Made by a program: the position numbers and the translations under genes. A stretch of 7,302 nt of DNA from the NCBI GenBank assembly GCA_029880025.1, contig JAOUPE010000080.1, positions 1-7,302 on the forward strand. The letters run 5' to 3'. The DNA is from Caldifarciminota bacterium. Lineage in GTDB: Bacteria > Hydrothermota > Tepidihabitantia > Tepidihabitantales > JAOUPE01. How positions within the stretch are numbered: the first letter of the stretch is position 1; every line of letters starts with the position of its first letter. Shown piece after piece: positions 1 through 5,862 of this stretch. The notes beneath the pieces were generated by a model that was given only the letters and a program-made list of their open reading frames with translations, made no database searches and had not been told where the DNA came from.

Positions 1-1
1 T

Positions 2-148
2 CCCTTGAAGATTTATTTTAATGCTAAGGGCATCGCCAAAGTCGAATTAGGGTTGTGTCGGGGTAAAAAGGTCTATGACCGGCGGGAAGAGATTAAACGA
101 AGAGATTTGGCGCGATTAGAAAGACAGATGGAAAAACGCAGAAGATGA
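2..148 (+). CDS. smpB: SsrA-binding protein SmpB, C-terminal part (5' truncated by window edge)
   Basis: SmpB binds tmRNA and brings it to ribosomes stalled on broken mRNAs, standing in for the codon-anticodon part of the tRNA-like molecule; it acts in the cytoplasm. Only the last 48 codons are visible, in the frame beginning at base 2 and ending with TGA at 146-148. They read as the end of the SmpB beta-barrel (PLKIYFNAKGIAKVELGL), then the family motif GKKVYDRREEIKRRD, then a basic tail ending EKRRR. That tail is the part known to enter the mRNA channel in SmpB. The usual Ala in the LGLAKGKK stretch is Cys here (LGLCRGKK). The stop codon overlaps the amidase start in an ATGA, so the two are probably co-transcribed and translationally coupled. 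The family assignment is firm despite the short fragment. Confidence 0.93.
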   Translation, partial: PLKIYFNAKGIAKVELGLCRGKKVYDRREEIKRRDLARLERQMEKRRR

Positions 149-1542
149 TTAAAATGTTGAAAAATATAATTAAATTTTTAATTATTGGCTTCTTTATATT
201 AATATCAAATGAAGCAGCGGCAAGGTCAATCCAGATTAGTAACAAGTTGATTGAGACGATTGAAATTAGCGACATCGAGTATGTTTCGGCTTGCAAAATT
301 ACCACTATATTGCAGGGTAAGATTTGGCAAATCGAAGATAAATGGATAGCGCTTGTCCCGGCTGATTCTTCGGCTCAAGGCGCAGTTCCTAAAAAAGGTT
401 GGGAAATTATTTTTACCGTGAATTCGGATACGGTGATTGTGAATAATCGAGTGGTTGCTTCACCATTCCCGATACAGATTATGAACAACGAGGTATTGGT
501 GCCGGTATTCATCTTGGGCGAAGTTTTTGCTTTGCCTCAACCCAAGGTGCCAATCGTTGAATCAATTGTTCTGTCCCAAATTAAAGATACGACAATTTTA
601 TCGATTAAGGTTGATACCACGGTATTATATGAAACCGAAGTGCTTTCTTCTTTAGAATACCGGATTTATCTTCAGGCACTTTCCGAAATTAAGGAAGTTA
701 AACCAAAAGGGATTGTTAAACATGTCGTGTTAGGAAGTAAAAGTGGGACGTTAGTCGCTTTGTTCTTTGAAAGACCCTGTGACCATAGAACGATTAAGAC
801 ATTGGATGGACTTTTGGTTAAATGTTATGCCCGACCGCAAAAGAAGATTTCGACGATTGTCCTTGACCCTGGTCATGGCGGTATTGACCCGGGAGCAATC
901 GGCAAGAAAGGGTTAAGAGAGAAGATTCCTAATTTAACGGTTGCCTTTTCCCTAAAAAGAAAATTAGAATCGATTGGTTTGAAAGTACTTCTCACCCGTA
1001 GCGATGACCGTTATGTCAGTCTTTCGGACCGGGTTCAGTTTGCTCGATTGTCAAATGCTGATTTATTCGTTTCAATCCATTGCAATGCAGCGGTGCGGGA
1101 TCTCAGCAAACGAGGTCTGGAAACCTATTTTCTTTCCGAAGCAAAAACCGACTGGGAACGAGCCGTCGCAGCACGAGAGAATGCGGCAATTGAATTAGAA
1201 GTTAACGATACTAATCCAATTACTAACAATGACTTAAGTCTTATTCTTTCCGATTTAGCGCAAAGTGAATTTTTATTGGAATCACAACAATTGGCGGCAA
1301 CAATCCAGGATGCGGCGGTAAGAGCGGTGCGCATGCCCAATCGCGGTGTGATGCAAGCCAATTTTTATGTGCTGCGCGGGAATTTTATGCCGGCGGTTCT
1401 GCTGGAATGTGGATACATTTCTAATCCGGCAGAAGAAAAACTTTTGGCAAAAAGGGATTATTTAGAAAAGATCGCCAACGGCGTCTTTCTGGGAATTAAA
1501 AAATATATCACCGAGTTCGAAAAGAAATATGGCGAAAAGTAA
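145..1542 (+). CDS. Secreted N-acetylmuramoyl-L-alanine amidase (AmiC-type, Amidase_3)
   Basis: This zinc enzyme cuts the amide bond between N-acetylmuramic acid and L-alanine of the peptide stem in peptidoglycan, typically to separate daughter cells. Residues 1-27 look like a Sec signal peptide: MIKMLKN, a hydrophobic core, then a likely cut after NEAAA. Residues about 45-130 resemble the copper-amine-oxidase-like N-terminal fold (pattern with NNRVVASPFPIQI and NEVLVPVFILGEVF). Residues about 140-230 resemble an AMIN-like beta domain. The catalytic domain begins near residue 236. It carries the zinc ligands H244 (DPGHGG), E259 (GLREK) and H312 (SIHCNA), and the catalytic Glu E421 (LLECGYISN). 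Residues about 335-385 form the helical insertion that in AmiC-type amidases can cover the active site. M1 overlaps the smpB stop; M4 at 154 is an alternative start. The 3' end overlaps murI by 14 bases. An envelope location is inferred from the signal peptide and domains. All catalytic residues are present, so the gene appears intact. Confidence 0.95.
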   Translation: MIKMLKNIIKFLIIGFFILISNEAAARSIQISNKLIETIEISDIEYVSACKITTILQGKIWQIEDKWIALVPADSSAQGAVPKKGWEIIFTVNSDTVIVNNRVVASPFPIQIMNNEVLVPVFILGEVFALPQPKVPIVESIVLSQIKDTTILSIKVDTTVLYETEVLSSLEYRIYLQALSEIKEVKPKGIVKHVVLGSKSGTLVALFFERPCDHRTIKTLDGLLVKCYARPQKKISTIVLDPGHGGIDPGAIGKKGLREKIPNLTVAFSLKRKLESIGLKVLLTRSDDRYVSLSDRVQFARLSNADLFVSIHCNAAVRDLSKRGLETYFLSEAKTDWERAVAARENAAIELEVNDTNPITNNDLSLILSDLAQSEFLLESQQLAATIQDAAVRAVRMPNRGVMQANFYVLRGNFMPAVLLECGYISNPAEEKLLAKRDYLEKIANGVFLGIKKYITEFEKKYGEK

Positions 1543-2359
1543 AGCATCGGTACCGATCGGAGTATTTGATTCTGGTATCGGTGGTTTGACCGTGGTTCGG
1601 GCTTTAAAACGAGTATTACCGAATGAAGATATTATTTATCTTGGTGATACGGCACGTGTGCCTTATGGTATAAAATCACCGGAATCAATAACTCGGTTTG
1701 CGGTTGAGGATACCCGTTTCCTGATTAACCGTAAAGTGAAACTGGTAATCGTTGCCTGTCATACGGTTTCATCGGTCTGCCTGCCCGAGCTCAAGAAAAA
1801 TTTCTCGGTCCCGATATTAGGCGTGATTGCTCCGGGGGCGCGGGCAGCACTTGCCGCCACCAAAAATCGCAGGATTGGAGTTATTGGCACCCAGGCTACT
1901 ATCATGGCTGGCACTTACGAACGAGTGATTAGAGAAGTCGCAAGACAAGAAAAATTGGGTAGCGATGTTGAGATTGTCGCTAAAAGTACCCCACTTTTTG
2001 TGCCGCTGGTTGAAGAAGGTTGGGTGGATAATGATATCGCAATACTCGTTGCCAAATCTTATTTGCTATCATTTCAGGATGAAGGGATTGATACTTTACT
2101 TTTAGGCTGCACCCATTATCCATTACTCAAGAGTATGATGAAAAGAGTGCTTAAAAAGGTTACTTTAGTTGATTCGGCAACTGCAACCGCGCGGGAGGCA
2201 AAAAAAATCCTTGCCGAAACGGGTATTTGCCGAAACCAGAATCGAAAGCCTAATTACCGGTTCTACCTCTCGGATTTGACGCCAAACTTTATGGAAATTG
2301 GTAAGAGATTTTTGGGTGAGCCGATTCCATTTGTGCTGCGGGCTTCGATTGCCGAGTAG
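1529..2359 (+). CDS. murI: Glutamate racemase MurI
   Basis: MurI interconverts L- and D-glutamate without a cofactor, supplying the D-Glu of the peptidoglycan stem peptide; it is cytoplasmic. The 276 residues match the usual family length. The N-terminal half carries the substrate motif FDSGIGGLTV (D14, S15), LGDTARVPYG at 38-47 and the first catalytic cysteine C77. The second half carries the other catalytic cysteine C194 in LLLGCTHYPLL, with H196. IAPGARAALAATKNRRIGVIGT at about 100-121 is a further family landmark. The first cysteine lies in VACHTVSS instead of the usual VACNTAS-type sequence, so the Asn after the cysteine is His78. The ATG at 1529 lies inside the end of the amidase gene; the next in-frame Met is residue 126, past the active site, so this start is the sensible one. 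There is no strong Shine-Dalgarno, which fits translation by coupling to the amidase. Amidase and murI side by side form a cell-wall pair. Confidence 0.96.
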   Translation: MAKSKASVPIGVFDSGIGGLTVVRALKRVLPNEDIIYLGDTARVPYGIKSPESITRFAVEDTRFLINRKVKLVIVACHTVSSVCLPELKKNFSVPILGVIAPGARAALAATKNRRIGVIGTQATIMAGTYERVIREVARQEKLGSDVEIVAKSTPLFVPLVEEGWVDNDIAILVAKSYLLSFQDEGIDTLLLGCTHYPLLKSMMKRVLKKVTLVDSATATAREAKKILAETGICRNQNRKPNYRFYLSDLTPNFMEIGKRFLGEPIPFVLRASIAE

Positions 2360-2365
2360 AAGGGA
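2360..2365 (+). promoter_or_regulatory. Ribosome binding site of rph
   Basis: AAGGGA lies five bases before the ATG at 2371, in the 11-base gap after the murI stop. It is the clearest Shine-Dalgarno in the first cluster, whose other starts sit in overlaps, and it supports the rph start. Confidence 0.7.
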
Positions 2366-2370
2366 TAAAA

Positions 2371-3105
2371 ATGTTAACCAGACTGGATGGAAGAGCTTCT
2401 GACCAAATTCGAGAAATTAAAATCGAGCTTGGCTGCCTTAAATTTGCTGAAGGTTCTTGCCTGATTAATGCCGGGGATACCAGAATCCTTTGCGCCGCAA
2501 CTTTCGAACGAAGAGTACCGCCATTCTTAGTCGGTTCGGGTCAAGGCTGGATTACCGCCGAATATAACCTTTTACCCAGAAGTACTAAAGAACGAACGAT
2601 TCGAGAATCGACCACAGGTCGAGTTAAAGGCAGAAACCAAGAAATTCAGCGCTTTCTTGGTCGTTCCTTGCGTGCGGTATGTGATCTGTACGCCTTGGGT
2701 GAGAATCAGATAATTGTTGACTGTGATGTCCTGCAGGCGGACGGTGGCACCCGGACAATATCACTGACCGGTGGATTCTGTGCCTTAGCCCAGGCAGTGA
2801 AGAACTTGCTCGATAAGAAGTTATTAGAAAAGAATCCGATTGTCGAAAATGTGGCAGCGACCAGCGTCGGTATTGTCGATGGTCAAATACTTTTGGATTT
2901 GGTTTATGAAGAAGACTCCAAGGCAGACACGGATATGAATTTAGTCATGACCGAATCCGGCAGAATCGTCGAAATCCAAGCCACCGCCGAAAGGATACCA
3001 TTTACCTTAGACGATTATATGCAGATGTTTAATTTGGCGCGGCAGGCGATTGAAAAAATTATTCAGACCCAAAGGAGTTCTTGCCTTGCCTATAAATTAA
3101 AATAG
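2371..3105 (+). CDS. rph: Ribonuclease PH
   Basis: RNase PH is a phosphorolytic 3'-5' exoribonuclease that trims tRNA precursors and structured RNA ends, using phosphate and releasing nucleoside diphosphates; the family forms a hexamer. The protein has 244 residues, close to the usual 240-260. Landmarks in order are RLDGRASDQIR at 4-14, AEGSCLI at 26-32, VPPFLVGSGQGWITAEY at 49-65 with LPRSTKER following, GRVKGRNQEIQRFLGRSLRA at 83-102, and VDCDVLQADGGTRT at 116-129 with the phosphate-binding GTR at 126-128. EEDSKADTDMN at 180-190 holds the acidic residues (probably D182 and D188) expected for the metal site. The late motif usually written EIQGTAEG is EIQATAER here. The start has a good Shine-Dalgarno. 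murI lies 11 bases upstream. The RdgB/HAM1 nucleotide pyrophosphatase that often follows rph is absent; a non-coding region follows instead. Identity is firm and the catalytic core looks complete. Confidence 0.97.
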   Translation: MLTRLDGRASDQIREIKIELGCLKFAEGSCLINAGDTRILCAATFERRVPPFLVGSGQGWITAEYNLLPRSTKERTIRESTTGRVKGRNQEIQRFLGRSLRAVCDLYALGENQIIVDCDVLQADGGTRTISLTGGFCALAQAVKNLLDKKLLEKNPIVENVAATSVGIVDGQILLDLVYEEDSKADTDMNLVMTESGRIVEIQATAERIPFTLDDYMQMFNLARQAIEKIIQTQRSSCLAYKLK

Positions 3106-3137
3106 TTCCGAGGCTTAAGTTTAAAAAACTCACAACT

Positions 3138-3162
3138 GGAATGAAGGGAAACCCCTCATTCT
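3138..3162 (+). terminator. Candidate weak terminator hairpin after rph
   Basis: GGAATGAAGGG and CCCCTCATTCT can pair around an AAA loop at 3149-3151, giving a stem of about ten pairs with one A-C mismatch (3145/3155) and one G-U pair at the base. It begins 32 bases after the rph stop, a normal position for a transcription end. There is no T tract after it (CCTCATCCC follows), so it is not a typical intrinsic terminator. It could instead be an RNA-end stabilising stem or part of a larger repeat. The pairing is seen; the function is inferred. Confidence 0.35.
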
Positions 3163-3183
3163 CCTCATCCCTTGTCTTTCGGA

Positions 3184-3260
3184 TAACCACGAAAGCACGA
3201 AATTTAGAAAACACGAAAAAGATAGTGAATTCTTTCGTGCTTTTCGTGTTTTCGTGGTTA
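3184..3260. repeat. 77-base inverted repeat made of CACGAAA heptamers (REP/MITE-like)
   Basis: The arms 3184-3202 and 3242-3260 can pair over 19 positions (18 Watson-Crick, one G-U at 3195/3249), beginning TAACCACGAAA and ending TTTCGTGGTTA. Inside, 3212-3218 pairs with 3233-3239 above an asymmetric internal loop. CACGAAA occurs three times on the + strand, at 3188, 3196 and 3212. Its complement TTTCGTG occurs three times, at 3233, 3242 and 3250. Copies are 8, 16, 9 and 8 bases apart within arms. No protein-coding content is present. Such structure suits a dispersed palindromic repeat, a transcript-stabilising or terminating hairpin, or a multi-site protein-binding element. Only one copy lies in this window, so dispersal cannot be seen here. 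Confidence 0.75.
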
Positions 3261-3276
3261 AATTTCTTTGGAGATT

Positions 3277-3296
3277 CAAAGGCGAATCCCCCTTTG
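3277..3296. repeat. Small hairpin CAAAGG / CCTTTG
   Basis: CAAAGG at 3277-3282 pairs with CCTTTG at 3291-3296 around an eight-base loop. It lies just before the possible -35 box of the second cluster. It is short and could be chance; it is listed as possible regulatory structure or an edge of the adjacent repeat. Confidence 0.3.
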
Positions 3297-3302
3297 TTGG
3301 AG

Positions 3303-3330
3303 TTGACTTTTGGCTGATTTGAACTAAACT
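3303..3330 (+). promoter_or_regulatory. Candidate sigma70-type promoter for the GWxTD-ricT-thiC operon
   Basis: TTGACT at 3303-3308 matches five of six bases of the -35 consensus. After 16 bases, TAAACT at 3325-3330 matches four of six bases of the -10 consensus. The next gene starts about 20 bases downstream, leaving a very short leader. The position is right for the only non-overlapped start in the second cluster. The -10 match is weak in an AT-rich context, so this is tentative. Confidence 0.35.
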
Positions 3331-3349
3331 ATTAAAAATTAATGAAGAA

Positions 3350-4549
3350 ATGCTGGTTTATATTTTATTACTTATCCTAAACGTCAACCCGGTCCAAGTG
3401 TTAGCCGAAGGCAGTGCCGGCTTAAATCTCTTTTTTGACCATGCCACTTTTAAGGAATCGGAACAAGCAATGCGACTCGAACTTTACTTTCAGGTTCCTT
3501 ATTCGGATTTAGTATTTGAATTGCGCGATTCTTCATTTGTTGGACGATACTTGATTACGGCTCAGGTGATGGGTCAGGGCAACGAACCAATTGCCGGTGA
3601 GGTCTGGGAAAAGGAAGTGACGGTTATAAATTATGACCAATCCAAACAGACCGACCGTTACGATCTGTTCCAATTTAACCTGCTGGTGCCTAAGCCAAAG
3701 CAAGAAAATTTAAATGGTTCGGTTTTAATTGAAGATATGAATTCAACCCGGCAGAGTAGATTTATTTTTAAGTTTGATGTGCCGGGAAAATTGAGTGATT
3801 TGCGTCTCAGTAAATTTGGTGACTTGAATCCTAACCGATCTTATGCCGGAACCGATACGGTTGAGGTCTATTGGGAATTTTATTCGCCCGCCAGGGAAAA
3901 AGAATCATGTGCCATTGAAATAATCAAGAGAAATAAAGTCTTAGCCGAATACGTTCTGGCACCAAATAGTACTCGATGCTTGAAGCAGATTGCGATTAAT
4001 GAATATAAGGCTTGGTTGCCCCTCAGTAACTTTTCCGAACTGGAAAGTGGTAACTATGAACTAAGGGTTAGAAGTTTATCCGAACCCAAGCCAGCCAAGC
4101 GAAAAACCGAAATTACGATTATTAACCCTTTTTATCTTTCCACCAAAGAATTTTTAGAAAAAATCGATGAGTTGATATATATTGCGACCGAAGAGGAGAT
4201 GCATCGTTTGAGTAAAGCTCCTGCTTCGGAACGACTGCGGCGCTGGCAGGAGTTTTGGCAGTCTAAAGACCCGACACCTACGACCGAAGCGAATGAAGTG
4301 ATGGAAGAGTATTTTAAGCGTATCGAATACTGTAAAAAACAATTTGGTAAAGGTGACCGTGGTTATAAATCAGACCGGGCTCGAATCTATGTTAAGTACG
4401 GTCCACCCGACAATATCGAATCTAATCCGTTCGAACGTTCTACCCAGGCTTATGAGATCTGGTATTACTATAATTCCAATCTTCGTTTCATTTTTGTCGA
4501 TGTCTCAGGATTTGGTGAGTATAAACTGAGTACGGATTTGATACGATGA
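3350..4549 (+). CDS. Secreted GWxTD-domain protein, first paralog
   Basis: The biochemical role of this family is not established. The 399 residues begin with a hydrophobic signal-like segment (MLVYILLLILN, possible cut after VQVLA at 18) that lacks the usual positive start. Residues about 27-150 form a probable beta domain with the motif LELYFQVPYSDL at 43-54. Residues about 150-260 look like a second beta-sandwich. The C-terminal GWxTD-type region runs from about 265: YIATEEEMHRL, WQEFWQSKDPTPTTEANE at 299-316, then GYKSD at 338-342 where the family name motif GWxTD is expected, then ARIYVKYGPPD at 344-354 and a final IWYYY...FIFVDVSGFG block. The conserved Trp and Thr of the signature are Tyr and Ser here. 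The reading frame is closed upstream by a TGA at 3320, so 3350 is the only ATG start; see the finding on a possible indel. The stop overlaps the next gene as ATGA. A periplasmic or surface location is inferred. Confidence 0.85.
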   Translation: MLVYILLLILNVNPVQVLAEGSAGLNLFFDHATFKESEQAMRLELYFQVPYSDLVFELRDSSFVGRYLITAQVMGQGNEPIAGEVWEKEVTVINYDQSKQTDRYDLFQFNLLVPKPKQENLNGSVLIEDMNSTRQSRFIFKFDVPGKLSDLRLSKFGDLNPNRSYAGTDTVEVYWEFYSPAREKESCAIEIIKRNKVLAEYVLAPNSTRCLKQIAINEYKAWLPLSNFSELESGNYELRVRSLSEPKPAKRKTEITIINPFYLSTKEFLEKIDELIYIATEEEMHRLSKAPASERLRRWQEFWQSKDPTPTTEANEVMEEYFKRIEYCKKQFGKGDRGYKSDRARIYVKYGPPDNIESNPFERSTQAYEIWYYYNSNLRFIFVDVSGFGEYKLSTDLIR

Positions 4550-5862
4550 AAGCGGTGCCGCATTTAAAATTATTTTATATGCTTTTGTTTTTAGCGCTTA
4601 TTTTTGTGCCGGCTTTGCCATTTGATGTTGATTATGCCAGTTTCCGCTATGGGAAAGATATCAATCTGGTTGAACTTTATTATTCAATACCCTATCGTGA
4701 ATTAAGCTATCGAGTCGAAAACGACACGATTTTTGCTGAGCTGCGGGTTGATTATTCAATCCACAGCTTTACCAGTTTAGATTCGGTGTCGGATTCGGCA
4801 TTCCGCCGGGTCATATTACCATCGTTCAAACTAGCGCAAGAAAGAGATTTGACGATGGTTGATAATGTCATCTTTTTTGCCCGCCCCGGAACCTATCTTT
4901 TAAATTTGAATCTTAATAGTGTGACACCTGGGGGAAAAATTAGAATTGGTTCATATTCGGATACCTTGAAAATTAAGGATTTTTCGGATGCACCCAGTTT
5001 GAGTGATATTGAACTGGCAACCCTGATCGCCTCGGATACGGGCGAAGGGAAATTCAATAAATGTGGTCTATTGGTCATGCCCAATCCCAGCGGTCAATTC
5101 GGTCTTGCTTACGACCAAATCAATGTTTATCTTGAGATTTACAATCTGGTGCCAGATTCTTCGTTTTATGAGCTGGCATACGGAATCTTAGACCAAAACC
5201 GGGTTCCGGTAAAAACATTTACCCCAGAGAAAAGTAGAAAGTTTTATGCTAATATACCAATGACCTTTGCGCTGAGTGCCAAAGGATTCCGCCCTGATAC
5301 CTATTTTGTTTCGGTTCGATTAAAGGACCTATCAACCGGAAATGAGGCGACCGGGTATAAACGACTCACTATTGCTAGCCCGGCAGTCGTAAGCCAAAAG
5401 GCAACCGGGGAAAAACCGGTGAGTGAAGAAGAACGACATTATTATGAATCCATACAGTTTTTAGCGACCGAAACCGAGATGCGACAATTCCGAAAATTAG
5501 CCAAGGAAGGTAAAGAGAAATTCCTTGAAAGATTCTGGGCAAAACATGATTTTTCGGAATTCCTTTCACGAATCAAAACCGCCGACCTTAAATTTGGATT
5601 CGGTGGTAAGAAAGGACCGGAAACCGACCGAGGTCGTATCTATATAAAATATGGTCCGCCCGATGAAATTGAAGATTTGCCGATGACCGAGCAGTCTAAT
5701 CCTCAGCAACGGTGGCGCTATTATAAAAAGGGTTTAAAATTTATCTTCATCGATATTAATGGTGACGGTTATTTACAGTTTATTTACTCAAACTCACGGG
5801 AAGAGAGGAATCATCCGAACTGGGAGAAATATATTGATATTGAAGAGATTATAAAAGAATGA
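4546..5862 (+). CDS. Secreted GWxTD-domain protein, second paralog
   Basis: This 438-residue protein has the same layout as its upstream neighbour and is probably an old tandem duplicate; its function is unknown. Residues 1-25 form a good signal peptide (MKAVPHLK, then a hydrophobic core, ending VPALP) without a lipobox cysteine. The N-terminal domain repeats the paralog pattern: FDVDYASF at 26-33 and LVELYYSIPYREL at 41-53. A middle beta domain opens at SLSDIEL (151-157) and runs to about 275. A linker rich in K, E and S follows. The C-terminal region has FLATETEMRQF at 305-315 and FLERFWAKHD at 326-335. GPETD is at 357-361 in place of GWxTD, then RGRIYIKYGPPDEIE at 362-376 and FIFIDINGDG at 399-408. 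The DPTPxTxxNE stretch is missing, shortening this part by about nine residues. It overlaps the genes on both sides by ATGA junctions. The ATG at 4546 gives the signal peptide, supporting this start. Confidence 0.87.
   Translation: MKAVPHLKLFYMLLFLALIFVPALPFDVDYASFRYGKDINLVELYYSIPYRELSYRVENDTIFAELRVDYSIHSFTSLDSVSDSAFRRVILPSFKLAQERDLTMVDNVIFFARPGTYLLNLNLNSVTPGGKIRIGSYSDTLKIKDFSDAPSLSDIELATLIASDTGEGKFNKCGLLVMPNPSGQFGLAYDQINVYLEIYNLVPDSSFYELAYGILDQNRVPVKTFTPEKSRKFYANIPMTFALSAKGFRPDTYFVSVRLKDLSTGNEATGYKRLTIASPAVVSQKATGEKPVSEEERHYYESIQFLATETEMRQFRKLAKEGKEKFLERFWAKHDFSEFLSRIKTADLKFGFGGKKGPETDRGRIYIKYGPPDEIEDLPMTEQSNPQQRWRYYKKGLKFIFIDINGDGYLQFIYSNSREERNHPNWEKYIDIEEIIKE

Larger units (their letters stand above)
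3106..3349. other. Intergenic region between the two gene clusters
   Basis: This is the only long non-coding stretch in the window. No open reading frame with coding character was seen on either strand. It holds, in order, a small imperfect hairpin after rph, a 77-base inverted repeat with CACGAAA heptamers, a 6-base-pair hairpin near 3277-3296, and possible promoter boxes at 3303-3330. It is the natural place for cluster 1 to end and cluster 2 to begin. Confidence 0.75.

Noticed and set aside
93..305. Minus-strand ORF of 70 codons with a hydrophobic translation
   Set aside because: It lies opposite the smpB end and the amidase signal peptide; its hydrophobic look is the complement of AT-rich signal-peptide coding sequence.
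1125..1361. Minus-strand ORF of 78 codons
   Set aside because: It is entirely antisense to the conserved amidase catalytic domain and shows no family motif.
3184..3260. CRISPR array
   Set aside because: The repeated unit is only seven bases, occurs in both orientations, and has no spacer-length unique segments.
3184..3260. Standard intrinsic terminator
   Set aside because: The hairpin is large and AT-rich, with internal heptamer repeats, and is followed by AATTTCTTTGG, not a clean T tract. Some terminating effect is still possible.
3342..3379. Short leader peptide starting MKKCWF
   Set aside because: It overlaps the GWxTD start, has no clear ribosome binding site and no regulatory codon run; it is better explained as the original start of the downstream gene after an indel, or as chance.
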